From positions 1-23,441 of the forward strand of contig DIUC01000006.1 in NCBI GenBank assembly GCA_002435785.1: a DNA stretch of 23,441 nt, in the 5' to 3' direction. The DNA comes from Saprospiraceae bacterium UBA6168. Lineage in GTDB: Bacteria > Bacteroidota > Bacteroidia > Chitinophagales > Saprospiraceae. This document shows positions 7,992 through 15,867 of the stretch, one piece after another. The translations under genes were made by a program, and so were the position numbers. Below the pieces are notes generated by a model. The model searched no databases, was not told the DNA's origin, and saw only the letters and a list, made by a program, of their open reading frames with translations. Every line of letters starts with the position of its first letter. The stretch's first letter is position 1.

Positions 7992-8141
7992 AGTTGATTA
8001 CTGGTTTAAGTTTATTTACGGAAAAAATATAGGTCAATAAGTCTGAGGGATGCAGCCTCGATTGTACTGCGGATAATTTGGCAAGTTGCGGAACGATTTG
8101 TAGCCGCTTTTAGGTTAGTCCCTTGGTTTTTCGAAGCATGG

Positions 8142-8149
8142 CAAAGGTA
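8142..8149 (-). promoter_or_regulatory. Candidate gap promoter -7 box
   Basis: TACCTTTG on the minus strand matches TAnnTTTG. No good TTTG lies at the expected -33 distance, so the assignment rests on the -7 box alone. The leader would be about 145 nt. The rest of 7992-8220 shows nothing recognisable. Confidence 0.45.
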
Positions 8150-8220
8150 AACACCTGCGTGTATTTATTGCATTGTTTCAGCAGGCAAATGACCTTCGAG
8201 AAAAAAATATTTACCAAGGC

Positions 8221-8250
8221 TTTGGTTTTAGGAAAACAGTCCTATCTTTG
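8221..8250 (+). promoter_or_regulatory. Promoter of tRNA-Glu
   Basis: TTTG (8221-8224), an 18-nt spacer and TATCTTTG (8243-8250) fully match the Bacteroidota -33/-7 consensus. The tRNA begins 37 nt after the -7 box. Confidence 0.8.
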
Positions 8251-8287
8251 CCCCGCTTTTGAAGGAAGCATGTTTCACAAACAGTAC

Positions 8288-8360
8288 GCCCCGTTCGTCT
8301 AGGGGTCTAGGACGGCGCCCTTTCACGGCGTTAACACGGGTTCAAATCCCGTACGGGGTA
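8288..8360 (+). tRNA. tRNA-Glu (anticodon UUC)
   Basis: The cloverleaf is complete. The 7-bp acceptor stem (8288-8294 with 8353-8359) ends in a G-U pair. The anticodon loop CTTTCAC gives anticodon TTC, the T-arm is ACGGG/CCCGT with loop TTCAAAT, and the discriminator is A8360. CCA is not encoded. Promoter and terminator flank it tightly, so it is a single-gene transcription unit. Confidence 0.96.
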
Positions 8361-8370
8361 CTAAGAAAAA

Positions 8371-8403
8371 GCCCTTGCGATTAGCGTTGCAAGGGCTTTT
8401 CTT
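8371..8403 (+). terminator. Intrinsic terminator after tRNA-Glu
   Basis: GCCCTTGC (8371-8378) pairs with GCAAGGGC (8389-8396) around a 10-nt loop and is followed by TTTTCTT. It starts 10 nt after the tRNA. Confidence 0.88.
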
Positions 8404-8474
8404 ATTGGGTCAGTTGGTGGTTCTGTCATTTATCATGGTAGTTCTTGACGATTCTCCCAAGAAACCCTCCAAAC

Positions 8475-8509
8475 AAAAAAAGCCACCAAATGAATTGGCA
8501 GCTTTTTTT
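8475..8509 (-). terminator. Intrinsic terminator of sucC
   Basis: The arms 8475-8489 and 8495-8509 pair with two mismatches around a 5-nt loop, giving A- and T-tracts on both sides. On the minus strand it begins 19 nt after the sucC stop codon and ends in T7. It might also stop plus-strand transcripts. Confidence 0.75.
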
Positions 8510-8528
8510 GTCTTTAGTTGAGTATCGC

Positions 8529-9734
8529 TTACGCAGCCAACACGGCCCGCACCTTGTCCGCAGCTTCCTGCAACAAGATGGCCGATTGAACCTTCAAGCC
8601 CGACTCGTCAATGATTTTCTTGGCAAGGTCGGCATTGGTGCCTTGCAGCCGCACGATGATGGGCACGTTGATGTTGCCCATGTTTTTGTAGGCATCCACC
8701 ACGCCCTGCGCCACCCGGTCGCAGCGCACAATCCCCCCAAAGATGTTGATGAGGATGGCCTTCACCGCTGGGTCTTTCAGGATGATGTGAAAAGCTTTTT
8801 CCACCCGGTTGGCATCGGCAGTACCGCCGACGTCGAGGAAGTTGGCAGGTTCGCCACCGGACAGCTTGATGATGTCCATCGTGGCCATGGCGAGGCCCGC
8901 ACCGTTCACCATACAGCCCACGTTGCCGTCGAGCTTCACGTAGTTTAGGTCAAATGCCTTTGCTTCTACCTCTGTTGGGTCGTCCTCGTCTGAGTCGTGC
9001 ATGGCTTCGAGGTCGGGATGGCGGTAGAGGGCATTGTCGTCAATGGACACCTTGCTGTCTACGGCAAGGATGCGGTCGTCAGCAGTTTTCAGCACCGGGT
9101 TTATCTCAAAGAGGGAGGCGTCGGAGCCAACAAAAGCGGCGTACAGTTTCTCCACAAAGCCGACCATGTTCTTAAAGGCAGCGCCGCTCAGGCCAAGGTT
9201 GAAAGCGATTTTGCGGCATTGGAAAGCTTGCAGGCCCTGCTCTGGGTCAATGTATTCCGTGTGGACGAGGTCCGGGGTTTCCTCTGCCACTTTTTCGATG
9301 TCCATGCCACCTTCCGTGGAGTAGATGATGACGTTGCACTTCTGCTCCCTGTCCATGAGTATGGACATGTAGTATTCTTTGCAGGCATTGAAGTCGGGGC
9401 GGTAGCTATCCTCGGTGACCAGCACTTTGCGCACGAGCTTGCCATCCCCTTCCATGCCGCCCGGCGTTTGCGGGGTCTTTAGCATCATGCCGATGATGTT
9501 TCCGGCGTGTTCTTTTAGTTGGTCGAGGTCTTTGGCGAGTTTTACGCCGCCGCCCTTGCCCCTGCCGCCAGCGTGTATCTGCGCCTTGACCACGACGAAG
9601 TCCGTACCGGTCGTTTCCCGGATATTTTTCCAGGCTTCCACCGCTTCGTCAACGTTGGTGGCAACAATGCCCTCTTGGATGGCTACGCCAAACTTTTTCA
9701 GCAGTTCTTTCCCTTGGTATTCGTGAAGATTCAT
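8529..9734 (-). CDS. sucC: Succinate-CoA ligase (ADP-forming) subunit beta
   Basis: This is the nucleotide-binding subunit of the TCA-cycle enzyme that interconverts succinyl-CoA and succinate with substrate-level phosphorylation. The 401-residue protein has an N-terminal ATP-grasp domain, with the lysine/glycine-rich loop KAQIHAGGRGKGGGVK (50-65), the metal-binding FEINP (209-213) and DSK (226-228). The C-terminal ligase domain has NGAG (277-280), GGTAD (303-307) and NIFGGIVRCD (330-339). The ATG at 9734 gives the canonical MNLHEYQ(G/A)K start. The alpha subunit gene sucD is not adjacent here. The gene lies 72 nt downstream of the TonB receptor gene on the same strand, with no clear promoter of its own. 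Confidence 0.97.
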   Translation of the reverse strand: MNLHEYQGKELLKKFGVAIQEGIVATNVDEAVEAWKNIRETTGTDFVVVKAQIHAGGRGKGGGVKLAKDLDQLKEHAGNIIGMMLKTPQTPGGMEGDGKLVRKVLVTEDSYRPDFNACKEYYMSILMDREQKCNVIIYSTEGGMDIEKVAEETPDLVHTEYIDPEQGLQAFQCRKIAFNLGLSGAAFKNMVGFVEKLYAAFVGSDASLFEINPVLKTADDRILAVDSKVSIDDNALYRHPDLEAMHDSDEDDPTEVEAKAFDLNYVKLDGNVGCMVNGAGLAMATMDIIKLSGGEPANFLDVGGTADANRVEKAFHIILKDPAVKAILINIFGGIVRCDRVAQGVVDAYKNMGNINVPIIVRLQGTNADLAKKIIDESGLKVQSAILLQEAADKVRAVLAA

Positions 9735-9806
9735 TGATGAGAATATTTGTGGGCTTTAGGAATGAAGGAGGTATGACTTACTCCAAACCATTTGCCCTTT
9801 TGTTTA

Positions 9807-12131
9807 TCAGAATATAAATGTTACGCCCAGGTTAGGCATGATGGGCAATTGGTTGATGCGCTTGTTCCTCACCCGGTCAAAATAGAAAATATTTTCCCGG
9901 TTGTACATGTTGGTGGCGCTTGCCACGACCTCCAAGCTGGTGTATTTGCCAAACTTGAACACCCGCTTCAAGGAGCCATCCAGACGGTGGTAGTAGGGAA
10001 GCCGACCGCCATTCCGCTTGGTGTCCAGCACGATGCCGAGGTCGCCATTGCCGGTGAGGGGGTCAGAGTTCAGGCCATCGTTGAAATTGATGTTGCCATA
10101 GAAGCCTTGGGTTTGGGTAAATGGAAACCCGGAACCCATGTTCCAGCGGAGTGCAGCTTCCCATTCCATTTTCTCCCCGAATTTGTAAGTGCCGAGCAGG
10201 TTCACGTTGTGCCTACGGTCAAAAATGGTCGGGTACTCCTGTTCGCCATCGTCCCTGTTGACATAGGCCAAGGAGTAGGTTGCCCAGAGATAAACCTTTT
10301 TGGTCTCGTACCGCAGGGTCCAATCAACACCATAGGCCAAGCCCCTTTCGGTCACGAAATTCGGGTCGGTGGGGTTCAGCTTGTTGCGGTTGATTTGGAT
10401 GAGCTGCTTGAAGTCCTTGATGTATGGCTCCACGTTCATTTCTATCCGTTTTGTCAGGTCAATCTCGGTACCCACCACGGCATGGATGGCTTTCTGGAGG
10501 CGGTGGGGTGCTTGGGTATTGCTGTTGGGCAAGGTGACCCGCTCCTCCGGCCCGGTGAGGAACCCAACGAACAAGTTGACCACATCCAGCTCGTTCACGC
10601 TGCTGATAAGGTTTTGGGAGTAGAACCCACCCGCCGCTTTCAGCCTGAACCTATCCGTCACATTGTATTTCATGCCAAGGCGAGGCTCAAGGGTGGAAGT
10701 GGATTGAGATGCGTACAACTGCATACGAAGGCTTGGCTCAAAGATGAAGTCGCCAAGTCTGCCCTTGTATTTCACAAATGCGCCAAGCTCGGTGGTGTTG
10801 TCGTTTTGGCTGATGGTGTTTCCGACATAGTTGCGGAACTTGAACTTGGTATCAAGCCCGATGATTTCAAAGCCGTATTTGATTTCATTGCGAAGCCCAA
10901 AATAGGTGAAATCAAGCCGCACGTTGTAGTTGGAAATGCCGCTGGTGCGTGGCTGCTCGCCTGCCTCCTGCAACTCAATGCTGTAATCGGAATAGGCAAT
11001 GGTGCCACCGACCACAAGGTTTGAGTTGGGTGGAATAAGGGTGAAATTAGCCCCGCCGCCCACGTTCTGCCAGCCCAATTTTGCCACACCTATATAGTTG
11101 ACGTTGTCGTTGAAATTGAAGCCAAAGAGGTTCAGCTTGCTGCCGTTGTTCGCCAAAAAGGACAGTTTCCCGTAAAAATCGGTAAAAGAAAAGGGCAAGC
11201 GCTTGCGGTCCTTATCAGAAAGCCCCGCATCCGATGTTGGGTAAAAAGTGGTATCCACAGCATAGGAATACAGCAGCGGGGAAGTTTCGTTGATATAGCT
11301 GTGCTTGGCGGTTAGCAAGAACGAGGTGCTCCCGCTTCCCTCTTGGAACTTTTTCAGTGGCCCTTCCAGCACGGCCTTTGCCTGAAAAGGGTTGGCGCTC
11401 ACGAGTCCGGCAATCCGTTTTTTGTTTCCTTCCCTGGTCTTGAGGTCCACGACGGCTGAAACCCTTCCGCCGTACTCGGCATTGAAGCCCGCCGTGAGCA
11501 CGTCCACGGTTTTGATGGTCTCCGTTTCAAAAACAGAATAAAAACCAATGCTGTGGAAGGGGTTGAAGATGGTCATGCCATCCAGTAAAATCCTGTTTTG
11601 GATGGGCGAGCCGCCCCGAATATAAATCTGGCCGCCTTGGTCACCTGTGGAAATGATGCCGGGCAATACTGGCAGGTATTGCGCAATATCGGCTTGGCCA
11701 CCCGTACCGGGCAGCGCTTTGATTTGATTGGCAGTGACGGTCACCTTGGAGATGGAGACATCCGATCGGGCTTGTTCCCGCCGAGATGAAATCTCGACGG
11801 TGCCGAGTTGCACACTGCTTTCCGTCAGCATCACCCGTTGGTTGCTGATGCTGCCTTCCCGGATGGTGATTGCCACGGCCATGCTGTCATAACCAATGGA
11901 ACTGACCACCATGTTGTAGGTTCCCACAGGAATGTTGCCGATGCTGAAGAACCCATCTACGTCGGTGGTGGTGCCGATGGTGGTGCCCTGAAGCAGCACC
12001 GTGCTGAATATCATGGGTGCCCCTGTGTTCTTGTCATAGACGTTGCCTCGGACAGCACCGCCCTTTTGTGCTAACGCCGATGAACATGCGAAAATGATGA
12101 GCGTGCTAATAACCAGTAGATGTTTTTTCAT
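9807..12131 (-). CDS. TonB-dependent outer-membrane receptor
   Basis: The 774-residue product begins MKKHLLVISTLIIFACSSALAQ, a signal peptide ending near residue 22. I therefore start at the ATG at 12131, not at codons further upstream that would add a non-signal extension. Residues about 26-105 form a carboxypeptidase-regulatory-like domain (GNVYDKNTGAPM, DVDGFFSIGNIPVGTY). Next comes a plug domain with IYIRGGSPIQNRILLDGMTI, then a long beta-barrel ending in a terminal Phe, the outer-membrane protein signature. This is the Bacteroidota TonB receptor architecture for energy-dependent uptake. No SusD partner is adjacent, so a SusCD glycan system is unlikely here. The substrate is unknown. Confidence 0.93.
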   Translation of the reverse strand: MKKHLLVISTLIIFACSSALAQKGGAVRGNVYDKNTGAPMIFSTVLLQGTTIGTTTDVDGFFSIGNIPVGTYNMVVSSIGYDSMAVAITIREGSISNQRVMLTESSVQLGTVEISSRREQARSDVSISKVTVTANQIKALPGTGGQADIAQYLPVLPGIISTGDQGGQIYIRGGSPIQNRILLDGMTIFNPFHSIGFYSVFETETIKTVDVLTAGFNAEYGGRVSAVVDLKTREGNKKRIAGLVSANPFQAKAVLEGPLKKFQEGSGSTSFLLTAKHSYINETSPLLYSYAVDTTFYPTSDAGLSDKDRKRLPFSFTDFYGKLSFLANNGSKLNLFGFNFNDNVNYIGVAKLGWQNVGGGANFTLIPPNSNLVVGGTIAYSDYSIELQEAGEQPRTSGISNYNVRLDFTYFGLRNEIKYGFEIIGLDTKFKFRNYVGNTISQNDNTTELGAFVKYKGRLGDFIFEPSLRMQLYASQSTSTLEPRLGMKYNVTDRFRLKAAGGFYSQNLISSVNELDVVNLFVGFLTGPEERVTLPNSNTQAPHRLQKAIHAVVGTEIDLTKRIEMNVEPYIKDFKQLIQINRNKLNPTDPNFVTERGLAYGVDWTLRYETKKVYLWATYSLAYVNRDDGEQEYPTIFDRRHNVNLLGTYKFGEKMEWEAALRWNMGSGFPFTQTQGFYGNINFNDGLNSDPLTGNGDLGIVLDTKRNGGRLPYYHRLDGSLKRVFKFGKYTSLEVVASATNMYNRENIFYFDRVRNKRINQLPIMPNLGVTFIF

Positions 12132-12186
12132 AACCTGTTCCAAAGAAATGTTTAGGCTTTGCGGAAAAATTGCCGCAATTCGGGCG

Positions 12187-12215
12187 CAAATATAAAAGGA
12201 TAGTACTGGAAGAAA
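12187..12215 (-). promoter_or_regulatory. Promoter of the TonB receptor gene
   Basis: On the minus strand TATATTTG (12187-12194) matches TAnnTTTG. TTTC (12212-12215), one mismatch from TTTG, lies 17 nt upstream. The leader would be about 50 nt and contains a 6-bp TTGCGG/CCGCAA hairpin (12160-12179). The rest of 12216-12412 holds nothing recognisable. Confidence 0.55.
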
Positions 12216-12412
12216 GGACTTGCGGAAGTCAATTTCTATTTGGTGAGAAATTAGCCTTGTCTTAACCGAGGCAGGGAAAACCAACCCAACGGTTTGAACT
12301 TGAAAAGCTGAAACTGTTACCTGCTGTAAATTAAGCAGCTTACCTACTGACAATCAATAAATTACCAGCACCCGATGTTTTTTGAGCAAATGGGTTTGCG
12401 GTCAAAACCGAC

Positions 12413-13852
12413 CTATTTTACCATAAATGTGTAGTAGTACTCCCCAGGATAATTTTCGTAAAAACCCTCCAAATAAACTTCTGAACCACGTTTCTTTTTC
12501 AGTTCGTTCACCACTTCTTGTATGGAGCCTACTTTTACCTCACCCACTTTGGTGATAATATAGCCGGGGTCCATTTCCGTTTTTTCGATGATGCTGCCCA
12601 CTTTTATGCTTTCAACGTACACACCGGACACCCGAAGTTTTCTGCGTTCGTCGGTAGTGAGTTCTCGTAGCGAGAAACCCATTGCCCCCAGCACGGTATT
12701 GTCGTCGCTTTTCACCACGATTTTGGAGGCCATGTCTTTGTCCTTCAAGGTCACATCAATCACGGAGCGCTTGCCCGACCTGATGTATTCCAATTTTATC
12801 AAAGCCCCGGGGTGCATCCTTCCCACCTGCTCCTGCAATTCAGGGATGGACCGAATTCTCATGCCATTGATTCCTACAATAACGTCATCTGATTTAAGGC
12901 CCGCCTCTTCAGCCCCGCCGCCCGGTGTCACGCTGCTGATGTACACGCCTTCCACCGCTGGCAATTTTAATTCTTGGGCGATGCGCCCGTCCACTGGCCC
13001 AATCTTCACGCCGAGCAGCCCCCTTTTGACCTCCCCGTAATCCCGCAGGTCCCGGATGATTTTTTGAACCAATGTTGCCGGAATGGCAAAGGAATACCCC
13101 TCGTATTTGCCCGAACGGGTGATGATGGCGGTATTGATGCCGACCAGCTCTCCATTGGTATTTACCAAGGCACCCCCGCTGTTGCCGGGGTTCACTGCTG
13201 CATCCGTTTGTATAAAGGACTCAATGGTATACTCGCCCTCCAAAATGTCAATGCTGCGCCCCTTTGCGCTCACAATGCCCGCCGTCACGGTGCTTTCGAG
13301 GTTGAAGGGATTGCCAACGGCCAATACCCACTCCCCTACCCGCAGGGAGTCCGAGTTGCCAAAAACGATGGTAGGCAGGTTTTTGGCATCAATCTTTAGC
13401 AGTGCTATGTCCGTGAAAGGGTCGGTGGCAATGAGCTTGGCCTCGTATTCCCGGTGGTCGTTCATGGTCACTTGGTACTTGTTCCCATCCTCTATCACGT
13501 GGTTGTTGGTCACGATATAGCCATCGTTGGAGATGATGACCCCAGAGCCAGATGATGCTCCATGCGAATTGCTGCCCCACCAACCATAAGCGGATTGCTC
13601 CATCGCACGGATGTTGACCACTGCGCTCGTGACCTTTTCTGCTGCCGCAATGAAGTCGGTCGGCGCAGAAGACAGGAAAGTCCGCTGCACATTGCTGTAA
13701 TTCAAGTCCGTGCCGTCATAATTGGCGTACATCGCAGCCCCGTCCGCCCTGTTGACAAAAATCGTTTTCGGCTGTTGAAAATAATTGAACAAGAAGACGG
13801 CGATCAAGGCGCTGCAAAACGATGACAAAGCAATTGGAAGTATTTTTTTCAT
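12413..13852 (-). CDS. HtrA/DegP-family serine protease, membrane-anchored
   Basis: The protein is 479 residues from the ATG at 13852, chosen because MKK followed by a hydrophobic stretch (about 5-23) forms a signal peptide or signal anchor. Codons further upstream add an unrelated cysteine-containing extension. The trypsin-like domain has the catalytic triad His118 (TNNHVIED), Asp148 (TDIALLKI) and Ser225 (GNSGGALV). Two PDZ domains follow, at about 276-370 and 385-479. The family degrades or refolds damaged envelope proteins in the periplasm. The cleavage site after the hydrophobic segment is not obvious, so it may remain tethered to the inner membrane. It is divergent from dapF, and no TAnnTTTG box was found upstream. 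The symbol degP or htrA would fit but orthology is not certain. Confidence 0.94.
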   Translation of the reverse strand: MKKILPIALSSFCSALIAVFLFNYFQQPKTIFVNRADGAAMYANYDGTDLNYSNVQRTFLSSAPTDFIAAAEKVTSAVVNIRAMEQSAYGWWGSNSHGASSGSGVIISNDGYIVTNNHVIEDGNKYQVTMNDHREYEAKLIATDPFTDIALLKIDAKNLPTIVFGNSDSLRVGEWVLAVGNPFNLESTVTAGIVSAKGRSIDILEGEYTIESFIQTDAAVNPGNSGGALVNTNGELVGINTAIITRSGKYEGYSFAIPATLVQKIIRDLRDYGEVKRGLLGVKIGPVDGRIAQELKLPAVEGVYISSVTPGGGAEEAGLKSDDVIVGINGMRIRSIPELQEQVGRMHPGALIKLEYIRSGKRSVIDVTLKDKDMASKIVVKSDDNTVLGAMGFSLRELTTDERRKLRVSGVYVESIKVGSIIEKTEMDPGYIITKVGEVKVGSIQEVVNELKKKRGSEVYLEGFYENYPGEYYYTFMVK

Positions 13853-14031
13853 GAAAGTCGGGATTCCTTTTTTGAAATTAGTCGCAAACTGGCAATTGTA
13901 GCACTGAAAGTCCCAATCCACAACACGAGATGAATTGCCCTTTAACGCAAACCTGTCTTGTCAGGTTTTTCATTTAGGCCGCAAGTTCCATATTTTGGAT
14001 GGCAAAAAAATGAATTTGAAAAGAAAATCAT

Positions 14032-14067
14032 TTTGGACGACCATTTTGTTGGAGTGAAATACTTTTG
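14032..14067 (+). promoter_or_regulatory. Candidate dapF promoter
   Basis: TACTTTTG (14060-14067) matches TAnnTTTG. TTTG at 14032-14035 is 24 nt upstream, slightly long, and the TTTG at 14045 is too close. The leader to the ATG at 14106 would be about 30 nt. Confidence 0.55.
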
Positions 14068-14105
14068 CAAACGCAAACCAATTCCGTTTGCTTGCTTTTA
14101 AAGCG

Positions 14106-14897
14106 ATGAAAAAAATACCGTTTCACAAATACGAGGGCACCGGCAACGACTTCGTGATGGTTGACCAACGCCAACTCCAATACCTCACCCGGCAGGACAC
14201 TGCGCTCATTGAACGCATGTGCGACCGCCGCTTCGGCATCGGGGCGGATGGCCTCATCTTGCTACAAAGCATCGAGGGCTACGACTTTGAAATGGTCTAT
14301 TTCAACTCCGATGGCAGGGAAAGCACCATGTGCGGCAACGGTGGGCGCTGCATCGCCGCCTTTGCGCACAGCCTCGGGGTGGTGGGCGAGCATTGCCGCT
14401 TCCTTGCCATTGACGGGCCACATGAAGCCAACATCAACGCCGATTGGGTCGAGCTAAAAATGGGCGACGTGACCGACGTGGAAATCGGCGATGGCAGCTT
14501 TATCCTCAACACAGGCTCACCGCACTATGTCGTCTTCGTCGAAGACCTCTCGGACATGAACATTGTGGAAAGCGGGCAGGTCATCCGCTACTCCGACCGC
14601 TTCCGAGGGGAGGGCATCAACGTGAACTTCGTGGAAAAAACCACCGAGGGCATTGAAGTGGCCACTTACGAGCGAGGCGTGGAGGACGAGACGCTTTCCT
14701 GCGGGACCGGCGTGACGGCTGCTGCAATTTCGTTCAGTTTGTTAAGCCCGGACTTGAACTTGGGCGAGGTCGGCGTTTCTACCAAAGGTGGCAAACTGAA
14801 GGTTCGGTTTGAGAAAAAAGCGGATGGTGGGTTTGAGAATATTTGGCTTTGTGGGCCTGCGAGGAGGGTGTTTGAGGGAGAATATCCGACTGTGTAA
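14106..14897 (+). CDS. dapF: Diaminopimelate epimerase
   Basis: It converts LL- to meso-diaminopimelate, the last step before lysine and the peptidoglycan cross-linking residue. The 263-residue protein has KYEGTGNDF (8-16). The two catalytic cysteines are Cys76 in MCGNGGRC and Cys199 in LSCGTGVTAA, and GSPHYV (137-142) is also present. The ATG at 14106 is preferred to the in-frame ATG at 14088, because the family starts a few residues before the KYEGTGND motif. Base composition is GC-rich in the body: one 60-nt line near 14341 is about 72% GC. xisI follows 42 nt downstream on the same strand and may be read from the same promoter. Confidence 0.97.
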   Translation: MKKIPFHKYEGTGNDFVMVDQRQLQYLTRQDTALIERMCDRRFGIGADGLILLQSIEGYDFEMVYFNSDGRESTMCGNGGRCIAAFAHSLGVVGEHCRFLAIDGPHEANINADWVELKMGDVTDVEIGDGSFILNTGSPHYVVFVEDLSDMNIVESGQVIRYSDRFRGEGINVNFVEKTTEGIEVATYERGVEDETLSCGTGVTAAAISFSLLSPDLNLGEVGVSTKGGKLKVRFEKKADGGFENIWLCGPARRVFEGEYPTV

Positions 14898-14939
14898 ATC
14901 AGTGTGGTTGAAGTAGCCAATAACAGAAACAGTCACAAA

Positions 14940-15281
14940 ATGGATAAAATAAAGCTATACCAAAAGTTGATAGTTAACTTGTTGGAAAAACACGCAGCTG
15001 TTTTGCCGTATAATATGCAAAATGTTGAGAATCAAGTAATTGCCGATAAAGAGCGTAATCATTTCCAGTTGGTGACACTTGGTTGGGACGGAAAACGGTA
15101 TGTGCATTCCGTAGTTTTCCATTTTGACATCAAGCCAAACGGAAAAATCTGGCTGCAGGCCAATTGGACGGATACAGATGTAGCTGCCGAATTGGAAGAC
15201 CTTGGTGTTCCAAAATCAGACATCGTGCTTGGGTTTCAACCTGAATACGCTCGCCCATATTCGGGGTATGCCACTGCGTGA
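14940..15281 (+). CDS. xisI: XisI family protein (fdxN element excision controlling factor-like)
   Basis: The 113-residue product matches the XisI family along its length: an N-terminal helix (MDKIKLYQKLIVNLLEKHA), then RNHFQLVTLGWDGKRYVHSV, HFDIKPNGKIWLQ and the C-terminal GVPKSDIVLGFQPEYARPYSG signature. XisI was named in Anabaena as a factor needed, with XisH, for excision of the fdxN element; its biochemical role is unclear. The ATG at 14940 is chosen because family members start with MDK-like sequence; the in-frame start at 14904 adds 12 unrelated residues. No xisH is present next to it. The gene is AT-rich (two 60-nt lines at about 33% GC), unlike dapF. Its stop codon is one base from the convergent gmhA stop. 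It was probably acquired horizontally. Confidence 0.93.
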   Translation: MDKIKLYQKLIVNLLEKHAAVLPYNMQNVENQVIADKERNHFQLVTLGWDGKRYVHSVVFHFDIKPNGKIWLQANWTDTDVAAELEDLGVPKSDIVLGFQPEYARPYSGYATA

Positions 15282-15282
15282 A

Positions 15283-15867
15283 CTAATTCTTTTCCCCAAA
15301 AATCTTCCCTTCCACCAACGCACAAATAATATGCCCCAGCAAAATATGCCCCTCCTGTACTCGTGGGGTATCTGTTGACGGCACCTTGATGAAAAAATCG
15401 CAGTTTCCGTCCATTTTGCCACCCACGGCACCCGTCATTCCCACTACTTTCATCCCGATTTCATGCGCTTTTTCAATGGCTTTCAAAACGTTTGGCGAGC
15501 TGCCGGAAGTGGACATGGCCACCAGCAAATCTCCGGGACGCCCCATTGCCTCCACCGCTCGTTCATACACGGCTTCGAATCCGAAGTCGTTGCTGACGGC
15601 AGTAACGAACGAAGAGTTGACATGAAGTGCCTCCGCAAATAGCGCCTTGCGGTCTTGGTAGAACCTGCCCGACAACTCGGCTGCTAAGTGCTGTGCATCG
15701 GCGGCGCTGCCACCATTGCCACAGAAAAGCACCTTTCCACCTGCATTGAATGTCGCAATGATTTGAATCACAACGCCTTGCACGATGGTCAGCAACCTAT
15801 CGTCGTGCAGCATCGCCTGCTTCATGGAGATGCTGTCGAGCAGGATGGTCTTGATGGCTGACTTCAT
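15283..15867 (-). CDS. gmhA: Phosphoheptose isomerase, SIS domain
   Basis: It should isomerise sedoheptulose-7-phosphate to heptose-7-phosphate, the first step to the heptose used in LPS core or other glycans. The 194-residue single SIS domain has GNGGSAADAQHLAAE (50-64), with the zinc/catalytic candidates His60 and Glu64. The phosphate loop STSGSSPNVL (119-128) and the C-terminal QEGHILLGH (171-179) with Gln171 and His179 are typical of GmhA. The start overlaps the hisS stop by 4 nt (TCAT at 15864-15867, ATGA on the coding strand), suggesting translational coupling. No other heptose gene is in the window. A related SIS-domain function (for example DiaA-like) is less likely. Confidence 0.92.
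   Translation of the reverse strand: MKSAIKTILLDSISMKQAMLHDDRLLTIVQGVVIQIIATFNAGGKVLFCGNGGSAADAQHLAAELSGRFYQDRKALFAEALHVNSSFVTAVSNDFGFEAVYERAVEAMGRPGDLLVAMSTSGSSPNVLKAIEKAHEIGMKVVGMTGAVGGKMDGNCDFFIKVPSTDTPRVQEGHILLGHIICALVEGKIFGEKN

Noticed and set aside
9792..11024. 410-codon open frame antisense to the TonB receptor
   Set aside because: The opposite strand encodes a receptor with signal peptide, plug and barrel; the antisense translation is rich in shadow-like His/Val and matches nothing.
9807..12131. SusC of a glycan-uptake (SusCD) locus
   Set aside because: No SusD lipoprotein or glycoside hydrolase is adjacent; neighbours are sucC and a protease.
12132..12353. N-terminal extension of the TonB receptor frame
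   Set aside because: The extension runs through the likely promoter (TATATTTG at 12187-12194) and would bury the obvious signal peptide that starts at 12131.
13853..13921. 23-codon N-terminal extension of the DegP-like protease
   Set aside because: A signal anchor beginning MKK follows at 13852, and the extension has no family-like sequence.
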